NCBI RefSeq assembly: GCF_003797835.1
Contig: NZ_RKMF01000011.1
Coordinates: 62,001 to 126,000 of the forward strand
DNA from: Kocuria soli
Lineage (GTDB): Bacteria; Actinomycetota; Actinomycetes; Actinomycetales; Micrococcaceae
Direction: 5' to 3'
DNA: 64,000 nt
Numbering within the stretch: position 1 is the first letter of the stretch; each line of letters opens with the position of its first letter. Positions 1 through 8,015 of this stretch are shown here, in pieces. The translations under genes and the position numbers were made by a program. The notes under the pieces were generated by a model. That model worked only from the letters and a program-made list of their open reading frames with translations. It was not told the origin of the DNA and did no database searches.

Positions 1-1890
1 CGAGAGCAGGGACTCCTGGATGGCGGCACGACGGTCGATCCACCCGTTGGCGGCAGCCGCCTGGATCATCGAGTACTCGCCGGAGATCTGGTAGGCGGAG
101 ACGGGGACGGGCGAATGATCGGCCACCTCGCGGACCATGTCCAGGTAGGACATCGCGGGCTTGACCATGACCATGTCGGCCCCCTCGTCCAGGTCCAGCT
201 CCAGCTCGCGCATGGCCTCCCGGCGATTGGCGGGATCCATCTGGTAGGTCTTGCGGTCCCCGGTGAGACTCGAGTCCACGGCCTCTCGGAAGGGCCCGTA
301 GAAGGCCGAGGCGTATTTGACGGAATAGGCCAGCACGGAGGTGTCGATGAACCCGGCCTCGTCGAGGGCCGTGCGGATGACGCCCACCTGACCGTCCATC
401 ATGCCGGAGGGGCCCAGCACGTGGGCACCGGCCTCGGCCTGGGCCACGGCGGCCTGGGCATAGAGCGCGAGCGTGGCGTCGTTGTCCACCCGGCCGCGGT
501 CGTCGAGGACACCGCAGTGGCCGTGGTCCGTGAACTCGTCCAGGCACAGATCGGCCATGACCAGGATGTCGTCGCCGACCTCCGCACGGACGGCGCGCAG
601 GGCCTGGTTGAGCACACCGTCCTCGGCCACCAGTCCGGAGCCGGTGGCGTCCAAGGTCGTGGGCACGCCGAAGATCATGAATCCACCGAGCCCCAGCTCC
701 ACGGCCTCGGTCGCGGCGTGCTTCAGGGAATCCATCGAGTGCTGCACGACGCCCGGCATGGAACTGATCGCGCGGGGCTCCTGAGCACCTTCGCGCACGA
801 AGACCGGAAGGATGAGCTGACTGGGGTGGAGGTGCGTCTCACGGACGTGCGCGCGCATGATCGGTGAGGTGCGCAGCCGCCGCGGCCGGTACGGCAGGTC
901 CACGGACCCGCGGGTTTCCGGGCTCCCGGCTTGGTTCTGAGCTGTGCTCATGGTTCGTTGCTCCTCGAGTGCTTCGATCAATGCGTCCGTTGACGGGTCG
1001 CGGGCCGCGAGCGCGGTGATGCCCAGCTTCGCGCAGGCCTGTCGCGTGGGTTCCCCGATCGCGACCACTCCCACGGTAGCGGGCACAGGTGGCCGGTACC
1101 CACGTCGCGTGTCGCGGTTCACGACGTCGCCACGGGGCGCCGCGGGTTCTGCGGGTGCCGCGAGTGCCTGGATGACCGACGGCGCCGTGGCCGCCACCAG
1201 ATCCACGGCCCCGGAGTGCAGTTCGGTCCGGGCCCTGTCCGTGGTCCAGACCGGGAGCCCGTCCAGCGGGTCAGCCGGAACCAGCGGGTCCGCGGACGGC
1301 CATTCGGCCATCCGGTAGGCCGTGACGACTCGAACCCGCCACCCGTGCTCGGTGAGTCCCCGGGCCAGGGTGGGGCGGGCGTTCGCGGACTGGGGCAGGT
1401 ACACCGTGGGGGCGTCGTCGTGGCCCGACGACGGCGGCGTGGGCCACACCCGCGCCATCCCCCGGGCGTTCGAATGCTCGGCCGGGGGCAGCAGGTGGAC
1501 GGGGACCCCGTGAGCTTCCAGTTCAGCGGCCGTGGCCGTACCGACCGCCGCGACCTGGAGCCCCCGCTGCAAGGCAGGCGCCAGCCATTCCCCGAGCCCA
1601 CGCCCGTTGCCGGAGAACCCTGCCGACACCGCGCGTGCCATGGCTCGCACGGTGTTGGCCGAGGTGACGGCCACCCAGTGGGGCGCACCGGAACCGGCCA
1701 GGCGGTTCAAGAGGTCCTGGAACGCCTGCGCGTCGGCACCCGAGACCGGGACGGCTTCCTGCACGGGAGCCAGGACGGGTTCGGCACCCGCCGCCCGTAG
1801 TGCGGCGACGAGGTCGCGGGCCCGGTCCGGGGTCCGGGTTACGAGCACGCGCGCCCCGGAGAGCGGAGATTCGCCGTCGTTCGGTCGCAC
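1..1890 (-). CDS. hemDB: HemD-HemB continuous frame: uroporphyrinogen-III synthase fused to porphobilinogen synthase (3' end cut by window)
   Basis: One open frame with no stop codon covers both enzymes. I read every in-frame triplet from 1890 to 1 and found none. Residues 1-313 are HemD-like (uroporphyrinogen-III synthase, which closes and inverts the hydroxymethylbilane ring): 'VTSANTVRAM', 'AVGTATAAEL' and 'VYLPQSANARPTLARGL' fit this weakly conserved family. From residue 314 the frame is HemB (ALA dehydratase, making porphobilinogen). In HemB numbering the Schiff-base lysines are K212 ('YSVKYASAFYG') and K264 ('MVKPAMSYLD'), and the metal loop 'CLDEFTDHGHC' has C136, D138 and C146. HemB shows 317 residues of the usual ~325-330, so little is missing. 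The GTG start at 1890 lies 14 nt after the hemC stop. HemB could also start on its own at ATG 951, which has a Shine-Dalgarno inside the last HemD codons. Both domain calls are firm; whether one or two polypeptides are made is open. Confidence 0.82.
   Translation of the reverse strand, partial: MRPNDGESPLSGARVLVTRTPDRARDLVAALRAAGAEPVLAPVQEAVPVSGADAQAFQDLLNRLAGSGAPHWVAVTSANTVRAMARAVSAGFSGNGRGLGEWLAPALQRGLQVAAVGTATAAELEAHGVPVHLLPPAEHSNARGMARVWPTPPSSGHDDAPTVYLPQSANARPTLARGLTEHGWRVRVVTAYRMAEWPSADPLVPADPLDGLPVWTTDRARTELHSGAVDLVAATAPSVIQALAAPAEPAAPRGDVVNRDTRRGYRPPVPATVGVVAIGEPTRQACAKLGITALAARDPSTDALIEALEEQRTMSTAQNQAGSPETRGSVDLPYRPRRLRTSPIMRAHVRETHLHPSQLILPVFVREGAQEPRAISSMPGVVQHSMDSLKHAATEAVELGLGGFMIFGVPTTLDATGSGLVAEDGVLNQALRAVRAEVGDDILVMADLCLDEFTDHGHCGVLDDRGRVDNDATLALYAQAAVAQAEAGAHVLGPSGMMDGQVGVIRTALDEAGFIDTSVLAYSVKYASAFYGPFREAVDSSLTGDRKTYQMDPANRREAMRELELDLDEGADMVMVKPAMSYLDMVREVADHSPVPVSAYQISGEYSMIQAAAANGWIDRRAAIQESLLS
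949..969 (-). promoter_or_regulatory. Internal ribosome binding site and ATG for HemB inside the hemD-hemB frame
   Basis: On the minus strand a GAGGAG stretch (complement of about 961-966) sits 9 nt upstream of ATG 951, which opens the canonical HemB sequence. It lies within the final HemD codons (residues '...EALEEQRT'), where a stand-alone HemD would be expected to stop. HemB can therefore be made by internal initiation as well as by read-through. Confidence 0.55.
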
Positions 1891-1904
1891 CGTGGACCGC
1901 AGCC

Positions 1905-2972
1905 TCAGGCCAGTCCCGCCAGTGCGGCGGCGCCGTCGGCCAACAGCCCATCGCCGACCCTCCGGCCGAGTTCACGCGCGGCTTCGGCGGAGAGTTCGTC
2001 GGAGGCTTCCGTGCGCCGCATGATCCGGCTCCCGTCGGGGGCTGCCACGGCAACGCGCAGCACCAGCAACCCGTCCTCGACCGTGGCCAACGTGCCGACC
2101 GGCGCCGCGCACCCGGCTTCCAGCCGGGCCAGCAAGGACCGCTCGGCGGTCACGGCCCACCGGGTCTCCTGGTGGTTCACCGCACCCAGTGCGGCGAGCA
2201 GGCGGGCGTCCAGTTCGGCCTGCCCCGCACGCCCGGGGTCCGGGCGAACGGAGGGGAACTCGCCGTAGGCCCCGGAGGCCTGGGTCGCCAGTTCCGGATC
2301 GGCCAACAGCAGGTCCGCGCGCACCTCGAGCGCCAAGGCACCCTGACCGGGGGCCGGCAACACGACCGACGGGTCCAGGTACTCCGTGATCCTGTCACCG
2401 AGTCCCAGCCGGTTGAGTCCCGACGCCGCCAGCACCACGGCGTCCAGGTCCCCCGGCCCGTCCTCGTCCAGCCCGGCAACTCTGCCCAGACGGGTGGGGA
2501 CGTTGCCGCGGATGTCGACCATGACCAGGTCGGGGCGGGCCGCCAACAACTGCGCGGCCCGGCGCGGTGACCCCGTACCGATCTTGGCCCCGAGGGGCAG
2601 ATCGGCAAGGGCCAGGCAGTCGCGGGCACACAGGGCGTCCCGGGGATCCTCGCGGACGGGGACCGCGCCGATGGCCAGTCCAGGGTGCGGGGCCGTGGGG
2701 AGGTCCTTGAGCGAATGCACCGCCAGATCCACCCGGGTCTCCACCAGGGCGTGCCGCAAGGCTGCGGCGAACACGCCGGTGCCGCCCAAGGAGGCCAGCG
2801 AGCCCGTGGCCACGTCACCTTCGGTGCGGATGATCGTGAGCTCGTGCTCCAACGGTGCTCCGGCGGCCGCGGCGGCGACACTCAGCGCCTGTGCCGCGTG
2901 ACCGGTCTGGGTCACCGCCAGGTCCGAGCCCCGGGTTCCCACGCGCAGGACCGCCGTCGGTGCAGAACTCAT
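1905..2972 (-). CDS. hemC: Hydroxymethylbilane synthase (porphobilinogen deaminase)
   Basis: This cytosolic enzyme polymerises four porphobilinogens into hydroxymethylbilane, the substrate of HemD. The 355-residue protein opens with the family signature 'LRVGTRGSDLAVTQT'. It has the catalytic Asp in 'VHSLKDLP' (D90) and C288 in 'LARLEAGCAAP', the expected attachment site of the dipyrromethane cofactor. A segment around residues 230-262 is longer than in the enterobacterial enzyme. ATG 2972 overlaps the hemH stop as ATGA, so the two are probably translationally coupled. The hemC stop is followed 14 nt later by the GTG of the hemD-hemB frame. Identification is secure. Confidence 0.97.
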   Translation of the reverse strand: MSSAPTAVLRVGTRGSDLAVTQTGHAAQALSVAAAAAGAPLEHELTIIRTEGDVATGSLASLGGTGVFAAALRHALVETRVDLAVHSLKDLPTAPHPGLAIGAVPVREDPRDALCARDCLALADLPLGAKIGTGSPRRAAQLLAARPDLVMVDIRGNVPTRLGRVAGLDEDGPGDLDAVVLAASGLNRLGLGDRITEYLDPSVVLPAPGQGALALEVRADLLLADPELATQASGAYGEFPSVRPDPGRAGQAELDARLLAALGAVNHQETRWAVTAERSLLARLEAGCAAPVGTLATVEDGLLVLRVAVAAPDGSRIMRRTEASDELSAEAARELGRRVGDGLLADGAAALAGLA

Positions 2973-4336
2973 GCGTAGACCACGGCTCCGTCGTCATCGG
3001 TACCCACCGGCAGCGGAGCCCCGGGCTCGCGCTGGGCGACCGTGGGCCGGGGTTCGGTGGCGCCGCGGAGCACCTTGGTGCAGCATTCGGCCGCGCAGGT
3101 GTCGAACCAGGTGCCCTCGGCGCACGCGGAGACCCGCTCGGGGGCGGAGCGTCCGACCATGCGCTGTTCGATCAGGTCCACCAGTGCCGCGACGAATGCC
3201 GGGTGCGTACCGGGGGTGGCCGTGCGGATGAACGCGAGGCCCTGTTCGGCGGCCGTTTCCCGCGCTTCGGTGTCCAGGTCCCAGATGACCTCCATGTGAT
3301 CGGAGACGAATCCGATCGGGACCACGATCACGCCACCCACGCCGTCACCCGCGGCCTTCTCGATCGCGTCGTTGACGTCGGGTTCCAGCCACGGCACCTT
3401 CGGCGAGCCGGAGCGGGACTGGAAGACCAGCTCCCAGTCGGGCAGCTGATCGACGGACCCGTGCCCGGCACGGTCGGCCAGGCGGGCCATGATTTCCCGG
3501 GAAGCCGAGAGCAGCTGGTGGACATAGGCGGAGCCACCCACGAAACGGTCCCGCATCTGCTCGGGCCCGGAGGCCACGGCGTCCACGTCGGGCACGGAAT
3601 GGGCCGCGAACAGGATCCGCGTGGGGCCCTCGCCGTAGGAGTCCTGGGCCGTGATCTCGGTCAGGGCGGTTTCCAGACCCTCCACGAACGGGAGCAGGAA
3701 GCCTTCGGAGTCGTAGTACTGACGGATCTTGCCGATCGTCATCCGGTCCTGCAGGCCCGCTTCCCGCACCGCCACCCCGTAGTCCTCGCGGTACTGGCGG
3801 CAGGACGAGTACCCGGAGAAGGCGGAGGTCGCGAGCACCAGCACCCGGTCCTTGCCCTCGTCGTGCAGCTGCCGGACGACGTCGCCGACGTAGGGTTCCC
3901 AGTTGCGATTCGCCCACAGGATCGGCGTCTCGACACCGCGGTCCCGCATTTCGGCCTCCAGCGCGGCCAGCAGGGCACGGTTCTGCGCATTGATCGGCGA
4001 GACCCCACCGTTGGCCCGGTAATGCGTGGCGACTTCCTCGAGGCGCTCGTCCGGGATGCCGCGGCCGCGCGTGACGTTACGCAGGAACGGGATCACGTCG
4101 TCCTGACCTTCCGGCCCGCCGAAGGAGGACAGCACCACGGCGTCCCACTCGGCGGCTTCGTCGGCGCGGGCCTGGCTCAGCGCCGCAGAGGAAATCTGCG
4201 CTGCACCCGCCGTCGCACCCGTTCCGCCGTCGGCTGCAAGGCGGGCCAGCTCGTCACCGGTCGGCACCACGACCGACGACGGCGCGAGCACCTCCTCCGG
4301 TTCGACCTCCCGGTCCCGGGTCTGACCGGCGCTCAT
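2969..4336 (-). CDS. hemH: Coproporphyrin III ferrochelatase
   Basis: The enzyme inserts Fe2+ into coproporphyrin III in the Gram-positive (coproporphyrin-dependent) heme pathway; the next-door HemQ and HemY imply this substrate rather than protoporphyrin IX. Visible are the start of the core 'VVLSSFGGPEG' (about 67-77), a probable catalytic His in 'FAAHSVPD' (H246) and the acidic motif 'SDHMEVIWDLD' (about 345-355). Cysteines C179, C405, C414, C418 and C419 fit the [2Fe-2S] centre known in actinobacterial ferrochelatases. At 455 residues it is long for the family (about 340-370) because of roughly 65 poorly conserved N-terminal residues. ATG 4336 overlaps the hemQ stop (ATGA), which supports this start despite the extension. 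Confidence 0.95.
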   Translation of the reverse strand: MSAGQTRDREVEPEEVLAPSSVVVPTGDELARLAADGGTGATAGAAQISSAALSQARADEAAEWDAVVLSSFGGPEGQDDVIPFLRNVTRGRGIPDERLEEVATHYRANGGVSPINAQNRALLAALEAEMRDRGVETPILWANRNWEPYVGDVVRQLHDEGKDRVLVLATSAFSGYSSCRQYREDYGVAVREAGLQDRMTIGKIRQYYDSEGFLLPFVEGLETALTEITAQDSYGEGPTRILFAAHSVPDVDAVASGPEQMRDRFVGGSAYVHQLLSASREIMARLADRAGHGSVDQLPDWELVFQSRSGSPKVPWLEPDVNDAIEKAAGDGVGGVIVVPIGFVSDHMEVIWDLDTEARETAAEQGLAFIRTATPGTHPAFVAALVDLIEQRMVGRSAPERVSACAEGTWFDTCAAECCTKVLRGATEPRPTVAQREPGAPLPVGTDDDGAVVYA

Positions 4337-5145
4337 CGAAGAACCTCGAGCAGTTCCGCGGTCTCCACCCGGCGGCCGGTGTAGAACGGGGTCTCCTCGC
4401 GTACGTACAGCCGTGCCTCGGTGTTCCGGAAGTGACGCATGAGGTCCACCAGGTCCACGAGTTCAGGAGCCTCCAGGCCGAGCAGCCATTCGTAGTCGTT
4501 GAGCCCGAAGCAGGCGATGGTGTTGGCCAGCACCTGCGGGTAATCCCGGCCCTTCATGCCGTGGTCGCGCAGGATCTTGGAGCGATGCTCGTCGTCCATG
4601 TAGTACCAGTCGTAGGAGCGCACGAACGGGTAGACGCACATCCACTTCTCCGGGGCCACCCCGCGGGCGAAGGAGGGCAGGTGGTTGCGGGTGAACTCCG
4701 CGTCGCGGTGCACACCCATCGAGGACCACACCTGGTGGGTGCCTGCCATCAGCGCGGTGCGGCGGACGCGGCGCAGGGCGGACTGCAGCGCCTGGGGGTC
4801 GTCGCCGTGCAGCCAGAGCATGACGTCGGCGTCGTTGCGCTGCCCGGAAACGTCGTAGGTGCCGCGGACGATCACACCTTCCTCGGCCAGGGCGGCCACC
4901 AGCGCGTCGAACTCCTCGACGGCCGGGGCCTCCTCCGCCGCGGTCAACGCGGTGCGGCCGTGATCACGGGCGTACACCGACCACACGGCCCAGTAGAGGG
5001 TCTCCTCCGCCTGCTCCGGGGTCTGTGTGCTCTGCGTGCTCGACGGTGCGTTCTCGCTCACGGTTCTCTCGTCCTTCCTGGTCCGGTCCTCGTCGGGATC
5101 CTCGGACTGTCTGTCGGGTGATTCTGACTGGTGGGTGTCGTTCAC
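4333..5145 (-). CDS. hemQ: Coproheme decarboxylase HemQ (ChdC)
   Basis: The chlorite-dismutase-like fold converts iron-coproporphyrin III to heme b by two oxidative decarboxylations. The catalytic tyrosine lies in 'YPFVRSYDW' (Y172) and the probable proximal heme His is H195 in 'RDHGMKG'. The conserved entry 'LYWAVWSVYARD' begins near residue 50. The first GTG (5145) overlaps the hemY stop as GTGA and gives 270 residues with a charged, Ser/Glu/Asp-rich N-terminus. A GTG at 5061 with an AAGGA ribosome site would give 242 residues, nearer the family's usual size, and is a strong alternative. The 3' end overlaps hemH. Confidence 0.95.
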   Translation of the reverse strand: MNDTHQSESPDRQSEDPDEDRTRKDERTVSENAPSSTQSTQTPEQAEETLYWAVWSVYARDHGRTALTAAEEAPAVEEFDALVAALAEEGVIVRGTYDVSGQRNDADVMLWLHGDDPQALQSALRRVRRTALMAGTHQVWSSMGVHRDAEFTRNHLPSFARGVAPEKWMCVYPFVRSYDWYYMDDEHRSKILRDHGMKGRDYPQVLANTIACFGLNDYEWLLGLEAPELVDLVDLMRHFRNTEARLYVREETPFYTGRRVETAELLEVLR

Positions 5146-6641
5146 GGGTGGTCGTCCGTGGCCGGTGACGCGGCCTCGCGTTCCAGCAGTTCGGCGACCT
5201 CACGGCGGGTGTCCTTGACGACGGCGGCCAGGCCGGTACCGGCCAGCCACGCGCCCACGGCGACGGCCGCGGGCAGCTTGGCCACGTCCTCACGCAACCG
5301 CACGACCCGGTCACGGTGTCCGGGCGAGGGCCGGCTCAGCGCCTGTTCCCAGCGCACGACGTCCGCATCCACCAAGTCCTGAGGGCGCAGACGGACGCCC
5401 AGGAGGGTGGAGGCGTCCCGCATGGCCAGGGTCACCAACTGCTCGTCCGTGAGGGCGAGTTCGGGTGATACCTGGTTGTCCTTCTCCCCGCCTCGGCCGT
5501 AGGAGAGCCGGACCACGTGGCGTCCCGCGGGCAAGGCGTCACGGACCCACTGCCACTTGGCAGAGGCGTGGGTCATGGCCTTCGCCCGCACGTCCTTGGC
5601 GTCGGGGGCGACCAGCACGCCCGTGCCTCGCGGGGCCGCATCGAGCTCCGGGCGGTCGACGACGAGCGTGGCCAGGGCCACCTTGGGGCTCGGGTCGGGC
5701 TGCAACTGGGCGAAGTCCCGGTCCACCCCGGAGAGCAGACGGATGGCGCTGCTGCCGTCGGCGGCCATGACCAGCAGCTCACCGCGGGCGATCGCCGTCT
5801 TGTCCCCGGTGTCCGGCTGCCGTTGGACCACCATCCAGCCCGAACGCCGGGGGTCGCGGTCCAGGGCCAGGACGTCGTACCCGGTCACGAGCTTGACTCC
5901 CCTGGTGGTCAGGTCACGAACCAGGGCTTCGGCCAGGACGTTCATGCCGCCGCTGAGGCTCGCAACGTTCTGCCCGGCCGGTGTGGCCTGCCGCAGGGAG
6001 GCGGCGGCAGCGGTCAGGGACCCGCACTCCTGGAGGGCCTTGCGCAGGCCGGGTGCCACGGTGTCGACGTCGAGTTCGTCGGGGTGCAGCGAATGCACGC
6101 CGAGGGTGAAGGGTGCCACGAGTTTCTCGACCACGGCCGCGCCCATACGGGCCCGGACGAGCTCCCCCACCGTCTTGGCCTTGACACCGACGCGTGCCGG
6201 TCGTTTCAGGTCCAGCTTGGCCCGCCACATGCCGTACTTGCCGAGGGTCTCCCTCAGCCCTTCCCGGTCCAGATCACCCGGGATTCCGAGCACGCCGGAG
6301 CGCTCGCCGGGCCGCGCGCCGTCGGCCAGGTACACCCAAGACCCCGCCTGATTCGGTGCGCACACCCGACCGGTCAGGCCGAGTTCCTTGATGAGGTCGG
6401 CAACATCGTCGGTGCGGGTCGCGAAGGACTCCGCCCCGGAATCCAGGACCAGGTCCGCAACCATGTGGGAGCCCACGGCGCCACCGAACTGGGGCCGGGA
6501 TTCGACCAGGGTCACGCGCAGCCCCGCGATCGCCAGGTCCCGCGCGGCCACGAGTCCGGCGACACCACCCCCGACCACGAGCGCACTGCGTGCTCGGCGG
6601 TACTTCGTGGCGCTCTGGTGCTCGTCCGAGGAGGGGGTCAC
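5142..6641 (-). CDS. hemY: Coproporphyrinogen III oxidase, HemY/CgoX type
   Basis: This FAD-dependent six-electron oxidase turns coproporphyrinogen III into coproporphyrin III in the HemQ pathway; it is often mislabelled protoporphyrinogen oxidase. The dinucleotide-binding motif 'VVGGGVAGLVAARDLA' lies near residues 22-37, followed by 'GLRVTLVESRPQFGGAVGS' where an acidic residue should bind the FAD ribose. It has 499 residues, normal for the family. The GTG at 6641 is preceded by AAGGAG at a good distance. The gene follows hemE after 68 nt and overlaps hemQ. Confidence 0.95.
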   Translation of the reverse strand: MTPSSDEHQSATKYRRARSALVVGGGVAGLVAARDLAIAGLRVTLVESRPQFGGAVGSHMVADLVLDSGAESFATRTDDVADLIKELGLTGRVCAPNQAGSWVYLADGARPGERSGVLGIPGDLDREGLRETLGKYGMWRAKLDLKRPARVGVKAKTVGELVRARMGAAVVEKLVAPFTLGVHSLHPDELDVDTVAPGLRKALQECGSLTAAAASLRQATPAGQNVASLSGGMNVLAEALVRDLTTRGVKLVTGYDVLALDRDPRRSGWMVVQRQPDTGDKTAIARGELLVMAADGSSAIRLLSGVDRDFAQLQPDPSPKVALATLVVDRPELDAAPRGTGVLVAPDAKDVRAKAMTHASAKWQWVRDALPAGRHVVRLSYGRGGEKDNQVSPELALTDEQLVTLAMRDASTLLGVRLRPQDLVDADVVRWEQALSRPSPGHRDRVVRLREDVAKLPAAVAVGAWLAGTGLAAVVKDTRREVAELLEREAASPATDDHP

Positions 6642-6709
6642 CGGAAGGCTCCTTTCAGATTCCGGTGGGGCCCGCTGCCTAGGCGGTCACCGGAGGTGGT
6701 GGTAGCGGC

Positions 6710-7897
6710 TCAGCCGCGCCCGGAGGCGACGGTGCTCGCATGGATGTAGCTGACCAGGTCGGTCAGGACGTTCGGGTCGGTGCTCGGCGGCACACCGTGG
6801 CCCAGGTTCACCACGTGCCCCGGGGCCTGCGATCCACCACGGAGCACGTCGTCGACGTGCCGGTGCAGGATGTCCGTCGGGGCGGGGAGCAACGCGGGGT
6901 CGATGTTGCCTTGAACCACCGTACGCCCGCCCAGTCGGCGGTTGGCCTCCTCGAGCGGGATTCGATGGTCCACGCCCACCGCTTCCGCCCCGGCGTCGCG
7001 CATGGCCCCGAGCAGTTCGCCGGTTCCGGTTCCGAAATGGATCCGGGGAACGGGGAGGTCGGCGACGGCGGACAGTGCGGTGGCCGAGTGCCCCACCACG
7101 TGGTCCAGGTAGTCGTGGACGGACAACGATCCCGCCCAGGAGTCGAACAGCTGCACGGCGGAGGCCCCTGCGAGCACCTGCGCCCGCAGAAACGCACCGG
7201 AGGCGCGTGCCGCCCAGTTCGCGAGCGCGTCCCAGGCCTCCGGGTCCGCGTGCATCATCGTGCGAGGGAGCAGGTGGTCACGGGACGGTCCGCCTTCGAC
7301 CATGTAGGCGGCCACCGTGAACGGGGCACCGGCGAACCCGATGAGAGGGGTCTCCCCGAGTTCGGCCACCGTCAGGGCCACCGCCTCGCGGATGGGCTCC
7401 AGTGCGTCGTCGTCGATTTCCGGCAGGGCGGCGACGTCCGCTGCCGTACGGACCGGGGTGCCCAGGACGGGGCCCTTGCCCGGCACGATCTCCACGTCCA
7501 CGCCGGCCAGGCGCAGCGGCACCACGATGTCCGAGAAGAAGATGCCCGCGTCCACGTTGTGCCGACGCACCGGCTGGAGTGTGATCTCGGCGGCCAGATC
7601 CGGGGTCAGGCAGGCATCGAGCATGGCCGTCTGGCCGCGGGCCTCGCGGTACTCGGGCAGGGACCGGCCGGCCTGGCGCATGAACCACACGGGCGGGTGA
7701 GCCGGTTTCCGTGCGGTGAGGGCCTGCAGGAGAGGTGTCTCGAGCGTGCGACCGGAGCGGAGGGGGTGGTCAGTGGGGAGGTTGGCAAACCCGCCTCTGA
7801 AACCGGAGGGAGCCGTGGAGTCGGTCACGTCGTCGTGCCCGATCACATGCCCCGGCGCAGCACTGTGGGGGGTAGGTGAAGTCGTCATCACCGCCAT
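6710..7897 (-). CDS. hemE: Uroporphyrinogen decarboxylase
   Basis: The enzyme decarboxylates the four acetate side chains of uroporphyrinogen III to give coproporphyrinogen III. The signature 'PPVWFMRQAGRSLPEYR' is present near the N-terminus, with 'HNVDAGIFFSDIVVPL' and 'LFDSWAGSLS' further on, and 'HFGTGTGELL' and 'VDHRIPLEEA' in the C-terminal half. I take ATG 7897, which has GAGG about 10 nt upstream; ATG 7888 is possible, and a further upstream in-frame ATG (7987) adds only unconserved sequence. It heads the leftward heme operon (hemE-hemY-hemQ-hemH-hemC-hemD/hemB) and is divergent from hemA. Confidence 0.96.
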   Translation of the reverse strand: MAVMTTSPTPHSAAPGHVIGHDDVTDSTAPSGFRGGFANLPTDHPLRSGRTLETPLLQALTARKPAHPPVWFMRQAGRSLPEYREARGQTAMLDACLTPDLAAEITLQPVRRHNVDAGIFFSDIVVPLRLAGVDVEIVPGKGPVLGTPVRTAADVAALPEIDDDALEPIREAVALTVAELGETPLIGFAGAPFTVAAYMVEGGPSRDHLLPRTMMHADPEAWDALANWAARASGAFLRAQVLAGASAVQLFDSWAGSLSVHDYLDHVVGHSATALSAVADLPVPRIHFGTGTGELLGAMRDAGAEAVGVDHRIPLEEANRRLGGRTVVQGNIDPALLPAPTDILHRHVDDVLRGGSQAPGHVVNLGHGVPPSTDPNVLTDLVSYIHASTVASGRG

Positions 7898-7997
7898 TGT
7901 GCCAAGCACCTCGCCGGGGTTTGGTGACGCGTCGTCAGTGATTGGGTCCGACACCACTTCGAGCACTGCGGTGACATGTGCCGCCACCGGTTGGCGT

Positions 7998-8015
7998 TAC
8001 GATGCAATCACTGTG
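7998..8015 (+). promoter_or_regulatory. Candidate leaderless promoter (-10 box) of hemA
   Basis: TACGAT (7998-8003) ends 9 nt before the GTG at 8013, and no Shine-Dalgarno is visible. A GTGACA at 7971-7976 could be a -35 box but its 21-nt spacing is long. The placement suggests a leaderless hemA mRNA. Confidence 0.45.
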
